NCBI GenBank assembly: GCA_002749535.1
Contig: MZZL01000402.1
Location: forward strand, 1-64,000
Origin: Apophysomyces variabilis
Lineage: Eukaryota > Mucoromycota > Mucoromycetes > Mucorales > Mucoraceae
Direction of reading: 5' to 3'
Length of the DNA: 64,000 nt
Shown here: in pieces, positions 22,040 through 34,680 of the stretch
Position numbering within the stretch: position 1 is the stretch's first letter
Layout of the letters: each line of letters begins with the position of its first letter
Translations under genes and position numbers: made by a program
Notes under the pieces: generated by a model
What the model saw: the letters and a program-made list of their open reading frames with translations, nothing else
What the model was told of the DNA's origin: nothing
The model's database searches: none

Positions 22040-25000
22040 GTTGTTGCCTAAACGTAGAATGCTGTACACAGCCTTTTTAAATAAACCATCTCTGACATGT
22101 ATGTTACTATGTGATACATCATGCAAGTACTAATTCGGCACGTGTGATTAAGGGCTATCCTTAATGGTGGCTCGCACCCTGATGCCAAGAGATCAAGCAT
22201 GGGACCGTCGTACACTTTGACTGGCTGTTGCAGACGCTTGCTTTCTGTCGCCAACCTTTTTAAAACGGAGCACGGAGTTGATAACGACTATCAGTTAACG
22301 AACAACAGTCTCACACCATTCTTAAAGTTATCAGAAAAAAAAGAAACCTTTTAAGAGGTAAGTAACATGGAATGGTTACGTATATGTGGCTGATAATATC
22401 CATCATCCTGTTGTTGCTTATCGACTTCCACTGTAGAAATGAGAGATGCGGACTCAAAGCAACATGTCAGCATGGCAAAGCAGTATTTTCTTGTTTGTGA
22501 CACAAACTACTACCATCTTCAGTATAATTTTCATTTTTTAGCTAGATTGAGCGTTTTCCTGCTACGTACAATGCGAACCTTATATCATTTTCGTCAGATG
22601 GCTACTGTCATTGAAGCCACAAAGGGCGGGGACATTATTTTTTTCAGTACTTTGGGGAAATCGTCGTGCTCCAGAACGTAACCCGAACGCAGTGGCGATT
22701 TATTACCTGGTGATTGAGAAGATATGCTCAGTCTACGAGAAACAGCTGGATAGGGAAGTTTATAGACAAAAGGTAAAATCAACTTTTACATGTCGGAGTC
22801 TTAAGAAAGCCGAGGGTCTTTATTTTGCAAACCTGCGTCAAAACCAAGCGCTATCCTATAAGTTCACCCACGCTTAAACTTATGTATAAGCAGCAAAAGA
22901 ATCTAAGTCTGCCATTTATGCTACATAACTATGGTATGTTAGATCTGGCTCGATTCACATCTGATACCATCAGACAAGATTTAGTCAATTGACACGAAAT
23001 AATATAGCCTTGCATCCCATGCAATTTCATTTGATAGGTGTAAATAGTTATAATCAGGAGCATGAACAATGTATGCTTCAACACATTTCATTTTCTTACA
23101 TAGCCATGTCTGAATTGCTACTGCAAAACAAGTTGCCCGAACCATAGCGTCGTAACTAGGTCTTCCCCCGTTTTATCGTAAATATACAGTTGGCAAGGAT
23201 TAAGGACTTTGAACATTTAAGACTCTAAAGATACTGAGATATTCTATAATATTCAACTATGCAAAAGCTAGTTATTATTATATGCAATTACTTTCTGACC
23301 TTTTGGAAAGCCTCACGCTAAATTTTAAGGTTAATAGAAGCAGAAAAGTCAATAACTTCCCAATGTGGATTTGCAAGCAGACTCACTTCATGGAATGGCT
23401 ATACTCGATTTCGATTGCTGACTGCTGCTTTCTGCAATGACTTTCAAGTATCAGCAAGTGATAATACTTCTTTCTTTTCACTGCTTATGATAGTTTACCT
23501 CGTCATGCTCAGTGCGACAAGGCTATACAATGCCACGTTTCTGATCAAAGAAAGGATGTGGGAGAAAATATCGGGCGTCGTTTTATTTTGATTGGTTGAC
23601 AATGGTTACATTGCTCGTAGACAGGCGACCATTCCGCTAATCAATTATGAGGTAGGAGATATTAACGCAAGCAAGCAATCAAGTCCGGAACAAAGGTAAT
23701 AAAGACTAAAGATTGGAGGAAGAAAATATGAGCTCGTCCTGTGTGTATACTCTATCCTAGCACTTACAAAGCACATTTCTACAAAACATCCGAGCCAAAC
23801 TGCAAAAATCGTTTTTTCCGTTTAATTGTCTCCTGTCACTGAAACCAAGTAAATGCAGTACAATTATATATTAATAATACAGACTTAGTTTTCAAGATAG
23901 AAGCGGATTTAATGCAAATTCGGTACTCAGATAGCAGGCTAAAGGGGAGCGGGAAAGAAAATGATCGATTGGGAAAACAATACTGTTTTCCCAACTAGCA
24001 TGATAATCCATGCCAAGAATTTGTACCTTATTTTCAGTATACGAAAAGCAGTTTAGGTCTAATTGGCATAGTTTTAATAAAGTAATGTTAAAAAACATCG
24101 TATGTCTTTTAGTTGTGCCATGAAAGGAAATGATGCTGAAGATTGTGTCAAGATCTTCCCATAGTTGTTGCAAATTAATCGAATAGCGAGAATTCTCGAC
24201 CGCTGTATACTTAAGGCAGGATCTCTCAACTTTTAACGACACACTTTCTTAAAAATAAAGTAACATTGCCTTCGAATGAAGTAACATGTGGACGAACAAA
24301 AAAAAAGTTCATGAAAGTCGTTTCTTTCACGAATGTTCAAACCCGAAATTCGGTACCTGATGAGCAATAGTTCAGTTAGGCTACAATAAAATTATTACCA
24401 ATGATTGAAGTCAATGAACAAACTGTTATGCGGATGGATCAGCGCAGTGGTACGAACCAAATAAAATTTTATCGGCGCTTATAGTTCCAGTTTTGGAGGT
24501 ACATGGACGATAACAGGGCCATTGTGCAGGATAAGGTTTTCATATAACACTGCTTTGCCGACTCTTTTCCTTTATACACAATAAATATGTCTTTTATTGC
24601 TGTTCTCTGCTTTATATCGTTGCGGTCAAACGCGCTCTGAGATTAAAAGCAGTGACGCGATCAGAAGGAAGGAAAAAGAGGGAAAACCGCCCCAAATTTA
24701 CTTTCTTTCTCTTTCGCTTTTCATCCCGTTTTTATTTTCTTCTTTCCATCCAAACATATGGTAAGTTTGTAATGCAGCCTGTAAACAGTTAAAGCTGAGA
24801 AAAAGTACGTAAACCCATGTAGCAGGTTTGGTCCTTTGATCGCTGCAATTCGCAATGTTATTTTCCGTGATCTCAATGGCAACATGGCTGCGGTAAGGCG
24901 TGATTGCGGTCGGGCATGCCCTTCAAAAGTAAGTTCCTTACGTGCCTGGAAATCCGCTGGTTTCGACTTTCGCTCTATGAAGGTTCAGTAATGGACTGCA

Positions 25001-25930
25001 CCACTTGTTTTCGTTTATGGGGTAAGACTGTCCATCGACTGAACTATAAATAGACTGAAAGGAAACAGATCAAGACGGTTGTCGGCATTGGAAACGGAAA
25101 TTGAACATGGAAGCCCACTGCCAACCGCATTAAGACGGCTGCTTGGCTATGAAGGTTCATAAGGGGGAGCAATCCATATCGCATGAGGGTTTCTGCATCG
25201 GGATCTGATGTTTGTTGTTTGGTACGGGGCTGCAGGGCTCTTGATGACTTGTTTCCAAGGGCTTTCGGTCAGACGGCTGTCCGACTACACACGCATTAGT
25301 GAAGATGAGGACTGCTGCCGATTCAAGGACTGAACCTTGGTGTTTACAGGAATCATGCAAAAGGTATTCTCTGTATCGTTAATTTCGCAAGGGAAATATC
25401 AATTATTAGGAAACTCTTCCATGTAGCCAATGCATGCAAAAGCAAAAGTAACAAACATGTACTCTGTTCAAGAAATGATCACCTTGATTATGCGTCAAGC
25501 TGCTTATTTTAACGGTGGAGTTTGTGAAGTAACCATGTCTTTACGAAACTAAAGGGTAAAGTAGTATCTACTATTTGCAAAAAAAAAAAGAAAAAGAAAT
25601 GATCGGTGTGCAAATAAACTCTGCGATATACATCTACAAGCAATAGTAATAGAAGGAATAAACGTTCAAGTATCATGAAAACACGGTGAGTTCCAACGAG
25701 TTCGATTGCAGCCTACCTTTCCACGCGTAGAAATTAGTTTGCATATGTTTCTATGCGGATAACTATTGTTGTATCCCGCGTCATTCTTGGCACTCGGAGA
25801 ACGCTGTTCCGCGTAGGGTTACAAGTCGTACCGTCTGTATTTTGATACAAGTCATGTTATCTTTCCTTTTTTTTTTTTTTTTTTTTTTTTTTTCATTACT
25901 GTGGTTTTTTCTTTTTTTTTTTTTGTTTGC
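22040..25930. other. Long gene-poor region
   Basis: Nearly 3.9 kb with no supported gene. A minus-strand frame at 24242-23892 (116 codons) lacks an ATG start and a recognisable domain. A plus-strand frame near 22439 is also unsupported. The region ends in long T-runs (27 T at 25867-25893) before a scaffold gap. Confidence 0.55.
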
Positions 25931-26341
25931 NNNNNNNNNNNNNNNNNNNNNNNNNNNNNNNNNNNNNNNNNNNNNNNNNNNNNNNNNNNNNNNNNNNNNN
26001 NNNNNNNNNNNNNNNNNNNNNNNNNNNNNNNNNNNNNNNNNNNNNNNNNNNNNNNNNNNNNNNNNNNNNNNNNNNNNNNNNNNNNNNNNNNNNNNNNNNN
26101 NNNNNNNNNNNNNNNNNNNNNNNNNNNNNNNNNNNNNNNNNNNNNNNNNNNNNNNNNNNNNNNNNNNNNNNNNNNNNNNNNNNNNNNNNNNNNNNNNNNN
26201 NNNNNNNNNNNNNNNNNNNNNNNNNNNNNNNNNNNNNNNNNNNNNNNNNNNNNNNNNNNNNNNNNNNNNNNNNNNNNNNNNNNNNNNNNNNNNNNNNNNN
26301 NNNNNNNNNNNNNNNNNNNNNNNNNNNNNNNNNNNNNNNNN
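25931..26341. other. Assembly gap (411 N)
   Basis: Undetermined bases, flanked on the left by T-rich sequence and on the right by exactly 28 T (26342-26369). Homopolymer tracts probably broke the assembly here. Between 26370 and 26881 nothing but a short TGTC microsatellite near 26810 is seen. Confidence 0.95.
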
Positions 26342-26881
26342 TTTTTTTTTTTTTTTTTTTTTTTTTTTTCAATACGCGAGCTTCTTCATCTGTCATATTT
26401 AGTGTGCAGACAATGGCTGTATTGCAATGGTTGCTTGAATTGCTTGATAGGTTCTTGAACATATCAACCTTCCCTGTTATATTTCGTTCTTCTTGTTTTC
26501 GGTGCGTAGCCGTGCAACCTACGTTGCTAGTCACTCTTATATTATACGTTTTGTCTATGTTAGTAGCACACAGAAATTATCTTCGGCTTCTTTTCAACAA
26601 ACCAATAATAGGTACAAGGTTTGGTGTTGTATATCATATCTTTTATTTTAAAACGAGAAGCAAACGTTTTCGAAGAGATGATAATTGTCAACTGACACAT
26701 ACTGAAGTCTTTTAGCTGGTAAAAAAAATCACAAGCAGCATAAGCTTCCCCTGGCAAACAGCAAAACTGCTGCAGTGAAACGATGGGGCATCTTTCAGTC
26801 AGTCACATGTCTGTCTGTCTGTGACTTGAGTTAGCCCGTTGAAAGCGAAGCCTGATCCACTATCTCTTTCCCTCAGACAAT

Positions 26882-27659
26882 ATGAAACTTTATTCCATAC
26901 TGGTCTTGCGCAAGGATGCAGAAAAAGCAACTGTTATTGCCGACCAGTTTGACTTGTCCAGTTTCGGTTACTTTCAGCGAAGCAGGTATGAGCTTTTCTA
27001 CACGAGATGAAGGCATAAACACAGGTTCTTTAGTGTACAAGAATTCATGGTCTTCACAGCCACCACAGTCGCGGAACGTACTGAGGCTGGAAAACGCCAA
27101 AGCATAGAGAGCGAGAGTAAGTGATTGACTATTCTGAAATGCTTCGCATCTCATTGATAGATAGACAATGTCTTGCATATATACAGCCATCCAAGAGGAA
27201 TCGCCACAATTCTTATAAGCGACAAAGAATATCCCTCTAGAGTGGCATTTTCGTTACTTAACAAAGTAGCAGATGAATTCATAGTTAAATTTCCTACTGA
27301 AAAATGGAACACACCGAAGCTTGAGTATCCAGAACTGGCGGAGTACCTTCGTAAATACCAAGATCCGAAGCAAGCTGATACCATTATGAAAGTCCAAAAC
27401 GAGCTTGACGAGACCACAGCTATTCTTGTAAGATGATTTTGACTATGACATGTCGTACTAATCCGTATTTAGCACAAAACTATTGATTCAGTGCTTCAAC
27501 GTGGTGAAAAGGCAAGTACACAAAGTCTTCATTACAGTGACCTAAACTTTTCTGTAATAGTTGGATTCACTTGTAGATAGATCGGAAGCTTTGTCTGCTC
27601 AGTCCAAAATGTTTTACAAAACAGCGAGGAGGACGAATTCGTGCTGTGTGGTAATGTAA
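26882..27659 (+). CDS. YKT6: R-SNARE Ykt6, longin domain, prenylated
   Basis: Five exons (26882-26985, 27034-27116, 27165-27427, 27473-27511, 27561-27659) give 195 residues; human YKT6 has 198. [12 protein letters not shown] opens the longin domain, with [12 protein letters not shown] and [13 protein letters not shown] typical of Ykt6. The SNARE helix (about 137-190) carries the R-SNARE arginine in VLQRGEKLDSLV. The C-terminus is CCVVM, the CCxxM signal for palmitoylation and prenylation. Ykt6 acts at Golgi, endosome/vacuole and autophagosome fusion. Intron 4 begins GCAAGT, a GC-AG intron; no GT donor nearby keeps the frame. Confidence 0.95.
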
Positions 27660-29900
27660 AGAATAAACTTTGGTTTAAGCGTGCGGTGGTTCTTTTCCAG
27701 TTCCCGGTAAATAACAGTAGGCAAGACAATAGCTGTCTTAATGGCTGCCAGACAAGTCGGAAGACAAGCTTGCTTTTCATTAAAGCCCGATGCCAATAGT
27801 GTATCGTGACTTAGTTGGTTACGGAGTGCGTTTCGCATTGAAAAGCTAGAAATACTGTTTATTGAACAATTTTTTACGCTACTCTAAATAAATTTTGCGT
27901 CCATGCAAGGATCAAGTTTGCGCTAAAAGGGATAGAAATATGCGTCATTAGTAAATGGATTATGCGGAAAATATATTTTACTTACCTCAACTTGGTCCTT
28001 CCGTGGACACGAAATTCATTCGAGCAGTGTAGAAGAATGTTCATGGTTAGTAACTGGAAGGATAGCTTGACATCTTTTTTACTTACCCCCGAAGGGTAAT
28101 CCTACCCAAAGGTAGGGGCCGGCCGAGAGAGAGGCACGGCATCTGGGAGTGGCCGGTTCGTGTGTAACGCACTGCAGAGAACTTGAAGCGATGCAACACC
28201 TGGCGAAGACTTGGAAGCAGAAGATAATGAATGACACTGTGCATAAACAGACAAGATTTTCTTTTCACTTACCTAGTGGAGTGCAGAGAGCTTACTCACA
28301 TAACCAAGGTGGTTCGGGACAGAGGTCATGCAGGCTAAAGGATACAGAACCGGAACATCAGTCATTCTGTACATATAATCAATGCGAAGTACATACCGGG
28401 GATGTTTTTGGAGAACAGAGCCAAAGAGCCAAAAAGGTGTTGTCCCTTCGCTTTTAAATAATACGTGATTACTGAAACCAAAAATCACAAATCACAGTCA
28501 TGGATAAGAAATCGATGGATGTCTTATGGATGACAACAATTCAGAGATAAGACAACAATTTTCCCAAGAGTAAAAAACGGATTCAGTCTGATAGAAGGTG
28601 TGGAACATCTGTAGAAGAAATAAGCCCTCTTCGTTTGTTTCTATACGTCATTGATGCTATCATATCCGTTTCTGTCAGTTATGGTATCAGAAGCTGTCTG
28701 GGCAATGGTATCCAATTCCGGTTCTGCTCAATTGTATTGCCTTATATTCCACTTTTATTTTCCCTGAATGTAGCTATGTTCTCCTTTTCTTCTATTATAT
28801 CTTAAATTTTGTCTATTAGGCAATCACAAAAGATTAGATTGCCACGGAATGGACGCTTAGTATCTTGTCATAGATAATGCAATGACACGACTGTACTCAA
28901 AGAAGGGTAGTCTGACCGCAAATATTTTCATCCAATCATGCAATCCCAGTCCGCAAATAAAAGATAGAAACACGCAGACAAATGGGAAAAACACAGTAAA
29001 TGGTAGCGAACGACAGATGTCCTATTACGATCCTTTCAACCGTTCAAGATCAGACGAACAAATCATGGATCTAACATACGAGAATGGTATCTAGTATTTC
29101 ACCAAAGCAAAAGCACTCCCAAAAGAGAAGACGAATATCGAGTCACTTTGCAGGCCAGCGCAGTCAAAGCAAAGAAACTGATGAGCTCTCTTTTTTCGGG
29201 TCGTTGGATGAGTAATTAAGATGTAGGAAGTGCCGAACCATTAAGACAATTATATTTAACTGTTTAAGGGAAAGAATTTTTTGTAATCCAGCCAGTAAAG
29301 ACTTCATTCTTACTACACTTCCTATCCCTGTTCTCCCATGAAGCTTTCCATATTGCTTGGCTTGAAGGTGGTCAGCTGCCGTGACACGGAATACTGTTTT
29401 GGCCAGCACTCACTTTAAATCAGCTAAGCTTGTCGTCGCCTTTATTATGCACAACTCGTTACGGCCCCGAAAAGGATATGCATGCGGACACCATCCCTTG
29501 TGCGCTGGGATTGTGAGTTCGCTTACAAGCTGATACTCGACAAGAATTGTAACGCCGTGTCACCATCATGTCAAGAACCTTGTGGTTTGATTAACGTTCG
29601 CTCCATATATATGTGGATATAGCATTTTCCTCACTGTTGTCGGCGTTAAAATTACGCGGAACTGGATGATCATTGTTAAAGATATCATACGTAGATGATA
29701 TATGAAACGCGTACATCAAACATGCAGTGATCTCTTTGATGGAGTAGTGCAAAACCAGGAAGGCGTATTACAATGAGTAGATCGGTTGTCGCTGTGCGTG
29801 TCGACTGCCCTTCACAGTCTCTTATACAGTCGGATAAAATAACGCATGTTCTGGATATCCACAGGATATTTCAGATTTTCCGGATATCTGAAAATGAAAC
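27660..29900. other. Intergenic, no gene recognised
   Basis: About 2.2 kb. A segment at 27855-27905 resembles 41055-41105 and may be an old element end. CCTACC-CAAA-GGTAGG at about 28097-28113 is a small hairpin. Open frames around 28149-28457, 28882-29094 and 29164-29409 have no recognisable domain. Confidence 0.5.
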
Positions 29901-30830
29901 TTAATCTAAAGTGATGTTAATCAAGACAACATACCTGTACCATCGCGTGTCCTCAGCGACAATGCATTCAAGATCTTTGAGAGCATCAAGCAACATGTAT
30001 ACCATGTATGTGCGATCTCCAACTTGCAAATGCGAAAATGATCCTGCAGATTCCACTACCAACAAGTGTGCACCCTTTTTCATCGTCTTGACCAACGACT
30101 GTATCAACGCCATAGCAGGTACCTTTTTTACAAATAGTTCGTTGATGACAAACATAAATGTGATAAGATCAGCTTTTCCGATTAGTTCCATGCGTCGTTC
30201 GGAATCTTCCAATACATCGCCTTGCTCGTACGAACAGCATAATTGTTCCGGTGTTAATTTCCATAAATCACGTATTGACTTCTCATAAGTCTGTAAAACA
30301 CCTCCCCATTCGCCAATATCTTGCATTATTAAATCCACCTTTTGTCGTTCAGCTGGCACCCTTGTCATAGCTGCAGATATACTGACAAGTTCCGATCCGC
30401 TCCCCGAGCCAACAGCGTATATTCGGGACCGCCGGGCTAATAACTTCAACAGCTGTGGTCTGCAAAATATCTCATAATAGCACAATGCACGACCCGGAAC
30501 GTATGCAGCGCTGTAGACGTCTAAGTTCTCCGCGTCAGTGAAAATACCCTCATAGTCGCGTTGTACGAAGCCAGCTTTAATTGTTTGGAGTGTACTGCCG
30601 AAATCTTCTCTGGCAAAAGTATTGGTGCAAGCCAATCGAATAAGAGACAAGATGTCTGCAAAAATGAGCGTTAGTTGTTGACAGGTTTAAGTTTACAATA
30701 ACTTACTTTGCTCGGCATTATGTCCTAAAATCCTTAATCTCTTTTTTAATGCTTCTTTATCATAGCCTTGACGTTTCTGTGAGCTCTCTTTGCCAGTTGA
30801 ACTTTTTACTTCGCCTTTCCTGCTGTCCAT
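29901..30830 (-). CDS. BMT6: SAM-dependent methyltransferase, Bmt6-like (25S rRNA uridine-N3)
   Basis: Two exons (30830-30707 and 30655-29901) give 292 residues. The N-terminus is basic and helical, followed by NILSLIRLACTNTF and LQTIKAGFVQRDYEGIF. The segment VYSAAYVPGRALCYYEIF leads into the SAM-binding motif IYAVGSGSGSEL, and MFVINELF lies at the usual motif IV position. This layout matches the fungal DUF3115/Bmt6 family; yeast Bmt6 methylates N3 of U2843 in 25S rRNA in the nucleolus. The substrate is inferred from the family. It is divergently paired with the DNA glycosylase gene, with 365 bp between start codons. Confidence 0.75.
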
Positions 30831-31195
30831 GGAGAACTAATTGAGACCGTTTGCTGTATTTCTGCAGATTTTTATGTAGTCTTTAACAGGGACCTGAGGG
30901 AAGAAAAGACGATCCCCTTCAAACCATATTCTAAGCCACTAAAAAAGAGTATGGCAAATCCCCGCCTACTGCTTATTGCATAACAATTGGCATAGTTCAG
31001 GGAAATAATCTGCGTTAACAGAGCATCAAAGTTTGTGTCGACTGGAAATGATACAGATAAGAGGTTCGTGAGAATATTGCTTCCCTAGCATAATGTTTTC
31101 TTACTTGCCGAGATGATATGCACAAAACAAAAGCTGGATATTTTACACTCCGCTATAGATGCTGAGGCGTTGCTTTGCTTGAGAGCAAGTGCGAA
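30831..31195. promoter_or_regulatory. Divergent promoter region of Bmt6-like and glycosylase genes
   Basis: This 365-bp spacer lies between two start codons that face away from each other. It is AT-rich with no clear TATA box or repeated motif that I can name. Confidence 0.4.
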
Positions 31196-32515
31196 ATGCC
31201 CGAACTTCCTGAAGTAAGAAACAAAGAAAATTCAACCGACATTTGGTTCTATCTTTTAGTAAGGTAGAATATGCTCGACGGCAGTGTCATGCCTACTGCG
31301 TGGGTCGGAAAATAGCACATATAGAAATTGTAAGCGATTCGATACTTTTCGAGTTCTTATGCAGATTGAACAGCAATCCGATGCCCTTGTGTTTTCGGGA
31401 CTTTCACCGGATGAATTCATTAAACCACTAGAAGGAAGAATGGTAGTGGATACGAAAAGATGGGGAAAATATTTTGTATTAAGTAAGTTTGTGCGTTCAA
31501 CGACAGACAGAAATGATAACACGCGAGGCGCAGTGATGGATAAAGAACCACATATCGTTGGCCATTTCGGGATGACAGGCTCATTGAAGGTATGACGGAT
31601 GTTTTGCAAGTGGAACAACCTAATTCTCAAATATGGCACAGTTTAAACATGATGGAGAGCAAGTGGACGCATTACACGGAAAAGAAGAAAAGCAAAGCAC
31701 CTGGCCACCACGGTTTTGGAAGGCAATTTTCACGTTGGATACTAAAGACAGCAAGGAGACAGAACCAATTATTATGGCGTTTTCAGATGCACGTCGTTTA
31801 GGTCGGATAAGGCTGATCTGGGGACCTGATCCTTTACAAAGTGAACCTATCTCTAAATTAGGTTTTGACCCGTTATTGAACTTACCGAATGAGGAAGAGT
31901 TCACCAGACTGGTGCAGAAAAGGGCAATGCCAATCAAAGCTTTATTGCTGGATCAAGGATTTTCAGCGTAAGAGGAATGACATGACCGAATTTGATCTTG
32001 AAATCTTGCAATAGAGGAGTCGGCAACTGGGTAGCGGACGAGATATTATATCATTCTCGTATCCACCCAGCACAGTATGCTAATACCTTAACAAATGAGG
32101 AATGTCATACTTTACGCGAGAAGATGTACTATGTCTGCCATACTTCGGCAGAATTAGAAGGGAATTCGACCATATTCCCTGAAGACTGGCTGATGACTTA
32201 TCGATGGAGCAAAGGGAAGGGCAAAGGCAAAGGAACTTTGCCTAACGGCCACAAACTAGCTTTCGAGACGGTAACCTATAAAGGTGTCACACCTTGATAT
32301 TTATGGAAACTTAATTTTTTCTCTAGGTGGGTGGCCGAACCAGTGCTTTTGTACCGGCATTACAAACACTACGTCAAACAAAGGATGCCAACGTCAAGAC
32401 AGGCTCTCGAAAGCGGACTCGCAGCAAAAAAACCGATTCCGACAAACCAGCTGACGTGGGTAATGAAGAGAAACCTTCTACCAGGTCTTCGAAGCGGAAG
32501 ACAAGACGAACGTAA
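31196..32515 (+). CDS. Formamidopyrimidine-DNA glycosylase / Nei family (zinc-less)
   Basis: Six exons (31196-31213, 31264-31329, 31365-31589, 31642-31967, 32015-32270, 32327-32515) give 359 residues. The first exon, only 18 nt, encodes MPELPE, with the catalytic Pro2 and Glu3; VEYARRQ follows. KRWGKYFVL carries the conserved hairpin Lys, HFGMTGSL matches the family HxGMTG motif, and GVGNWVADEILYHSRIHP is the helix-two-turn-helix. VGGRTSAFVPALQ replaces the zinc finger with the zinc-less form seen in plant and fungal Fpg. The enzyme excises oxidised bases and nicks the strand (base excision repair). A Lys/Gly run (KGKGKGKG) and a basic C-terminal tail probably add DNA affinity or nuclear import. 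Confidence 0.9.
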
Positions 32516-33280
32516 TAGAAGGGAAGCTGACAAACTAACCGTGTTATGCAAATAAATATCGCTCTTTGAAAATCACTGCGTTGACAAACAGGAGAACTTT
32601 TATAAGAGAAGGGTGTTTACTTTTCCTGGTCATTACGTTTCTTTCGTTTTGGAAATGATGAATAATCTTACCTATCCTATGGAAGATGGAGATGTCTCCT
32701 TGAGTGTAAATACAAAGGTTGCTTTATGCGATGTTGAGATTATTGTGAAGAACTGGATGAGTACTCTGAAATGTCTCGTTCATATGCTGCATTTAATGAA
32801 AAGTGGATGAGAATTTGCCATGTGCAAAGTCAACAACTTTGATTGAAAACATGATAAACGTATTAACGCTTGGCCGAATTAAAGAAAGTTTACGAAGGGA
32901 AGAGGACAAGCGCTTTCTTTCTGAGCTTATTTAGCGTTGGTTTTTTGCTTCTTTCGTGTGAAGGAGTGTAAGCCTTCTCGAATCCAAAACATACGAGATG
33001 CCTGCACTAATGGGTTTCTTACTACTCTTTACTATCTATCATCCGTTTCTTTTTCCATAAATAAAGGTTTTCTTCATACATTTACCATCTTTTTTCCAAG
33101 ACGTACCGTAGGTACGGCTGAGATGCATTACCGAAGGAAGATCTGGCCGTAATCCCTCCGACCACACTCGCCAGAGATCAGTGACGGTTCGCATGGTCCT
33201 ACTGAGTCTGTACTAGCTTTCCTTTATTTGCAAAGTAACACTACAAGCACGGCAACCAGAAGGAGGGGATAATGCCGCTA
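32516..33280. other. Intergenic, no gene recognised
   Basis: AT-rich spacer between the glycosylase gene and the Crypton relic, with only short unsupported frames. Confidence 0.5.
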
Positions 33281-34680
33281 TCACTGCTGCTGTTGGTGGT
33301 GATACTGACGATGGTTCACTTCCAAGTACGAAAAACGAACAAGCTTGTCTCGATGTGTTATATCATGCCGCAACTCATGTATATCGGAGGAGAGCGTATC
33401 GTATGCGGGCCCTTTTTGGACAGACGAACAATTGTTTGCGGATAGACTTTGCATGGTTGCTTGGCTGCTATCCATTTTCACGTTTAGCGTTTGCACCTGC
33501 ATTTCGGCCGGCTCCTGCATCACCTCAAGTGCAGCAAGCATGTCCCGTTCGAATGCAAGAAATTCCGGATCGCTGATTAGCACATAATCAAAGAATGGAT
33601 TATCTATATCCACTCGAAGTATAATCGCGTCTTGCAAGATAACTCGACGCATAGTAATAAGGAGGCTGAGAAATGCTTCTGCGCAAATAGAATATTCACA
33701 AATTCCCCGACACGCACTTGAGCTAACAAGCCGTCAGTCTTAGAAACTATTTTTCTTTCGAGAGTCTCGGGTAGCCAAAGGCTTGCTCTAGGGATCCCGA
33801 AAATCCGTTCATTATACGCAATGATTCTCGCGGCAAGGAAGTAAGATAGCACACTCCCATGCTTTGCATACTCCACCGACCATGAACGTCGAAGCTGATG
33901 TTCGGTCACCCCATCGATCTTTGCATGCTGGATGCCGCTGCCACAGCCGGCGTACGTGATTCTCGATGTACTAACGTTGCACGCCTTGAAGTCGCGTTTG
34001 GTTGCTTCGTAATGCGCGGAGGTAAGCGGCTTATTATAATATAGCCCTTGGCGATCTTGAAATCAAACCAAGGTTGTTTAGTGGTGGACTTGGGAAAGTC
34101 CCCATTGTTGATATGTCAACGGTAAAGAAAATTACATTGCCAAGGCTCCGAAAGCACAGACATGATGGTCCCGGTGCCAAAGTGTACCAACGTATTGAAA
34201 TGTATCGAATTTGGTTGTCTTTGCATGATCGATGCGGAGCGCCAAAACCGGGCACTCCGAAAACCTTTTGTCCTTGAATCCTAGGAGGATCAGGTCAGCG
34301 AGCTCCATATTGCGAGCCGTTTCGCCGCGTAAGGACATCGAATGCTCCATCAGGAAGAACATACGATTACAGAAAGTTTTCTCTCTTCCCTCGTTAAAAA
34401 CAGGACATGGAGACCTTCACCAGTTCGTCAGGTGTATATTCATCCTGAGCACTGTTTCGTGCGCCATTCTAGTACCCGTCGCACTTGCGTTGACGTTCGC
34501 CATTGCGGCGACTTTTCAACCAAGCTCGCAATGCTATCCCACAAATGCTGGTATCACTCGTGAGATTTCTGGACAATTGTAGGGCATGTACATTGATCAC
34601 CGCCTTTATATACTGTAAAATACTTTCCGTCTTCATGACGACCCTTCTTGACATTTGGTCGAGGCACTACTATCTCATCC
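33281..34680 (-). mobile_element. Crypton-type (Ndc10-domain tyrosine recombinase) relic
   Basis: Reading the minus strand from right to left, pieces of one protein appear in successive frames. They are FLDEIVVPRPNVKKGR (about 34680) and an N-terminal helical segment with YIKAVINVHALQLS (34654-34469). Next come MEHSMSLRGETARNMELADL with LRIDHAKTTKFDTFQYVGTLWHRD (34362-34132) and KPLTSAHYEATKRDFKACNV running to GVTEHQLRRSW (about 34035-33880). The last piece has LITMRRVILQDAIILRV and ISDPEFLAFERDMLAALE (33680-33540). These match the order of Ndc10_II-domain proteins carried by Crypton elements in Mucoromycota. At least three frame changes and stops make it a pseudogene. No target-site or end repeats were identified. 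Confidence 0.7.

Noticed and set aside
25842..26715. Long frames across the first gap
   Set aside because: They exist only because N bases and poly-T do not create stops.
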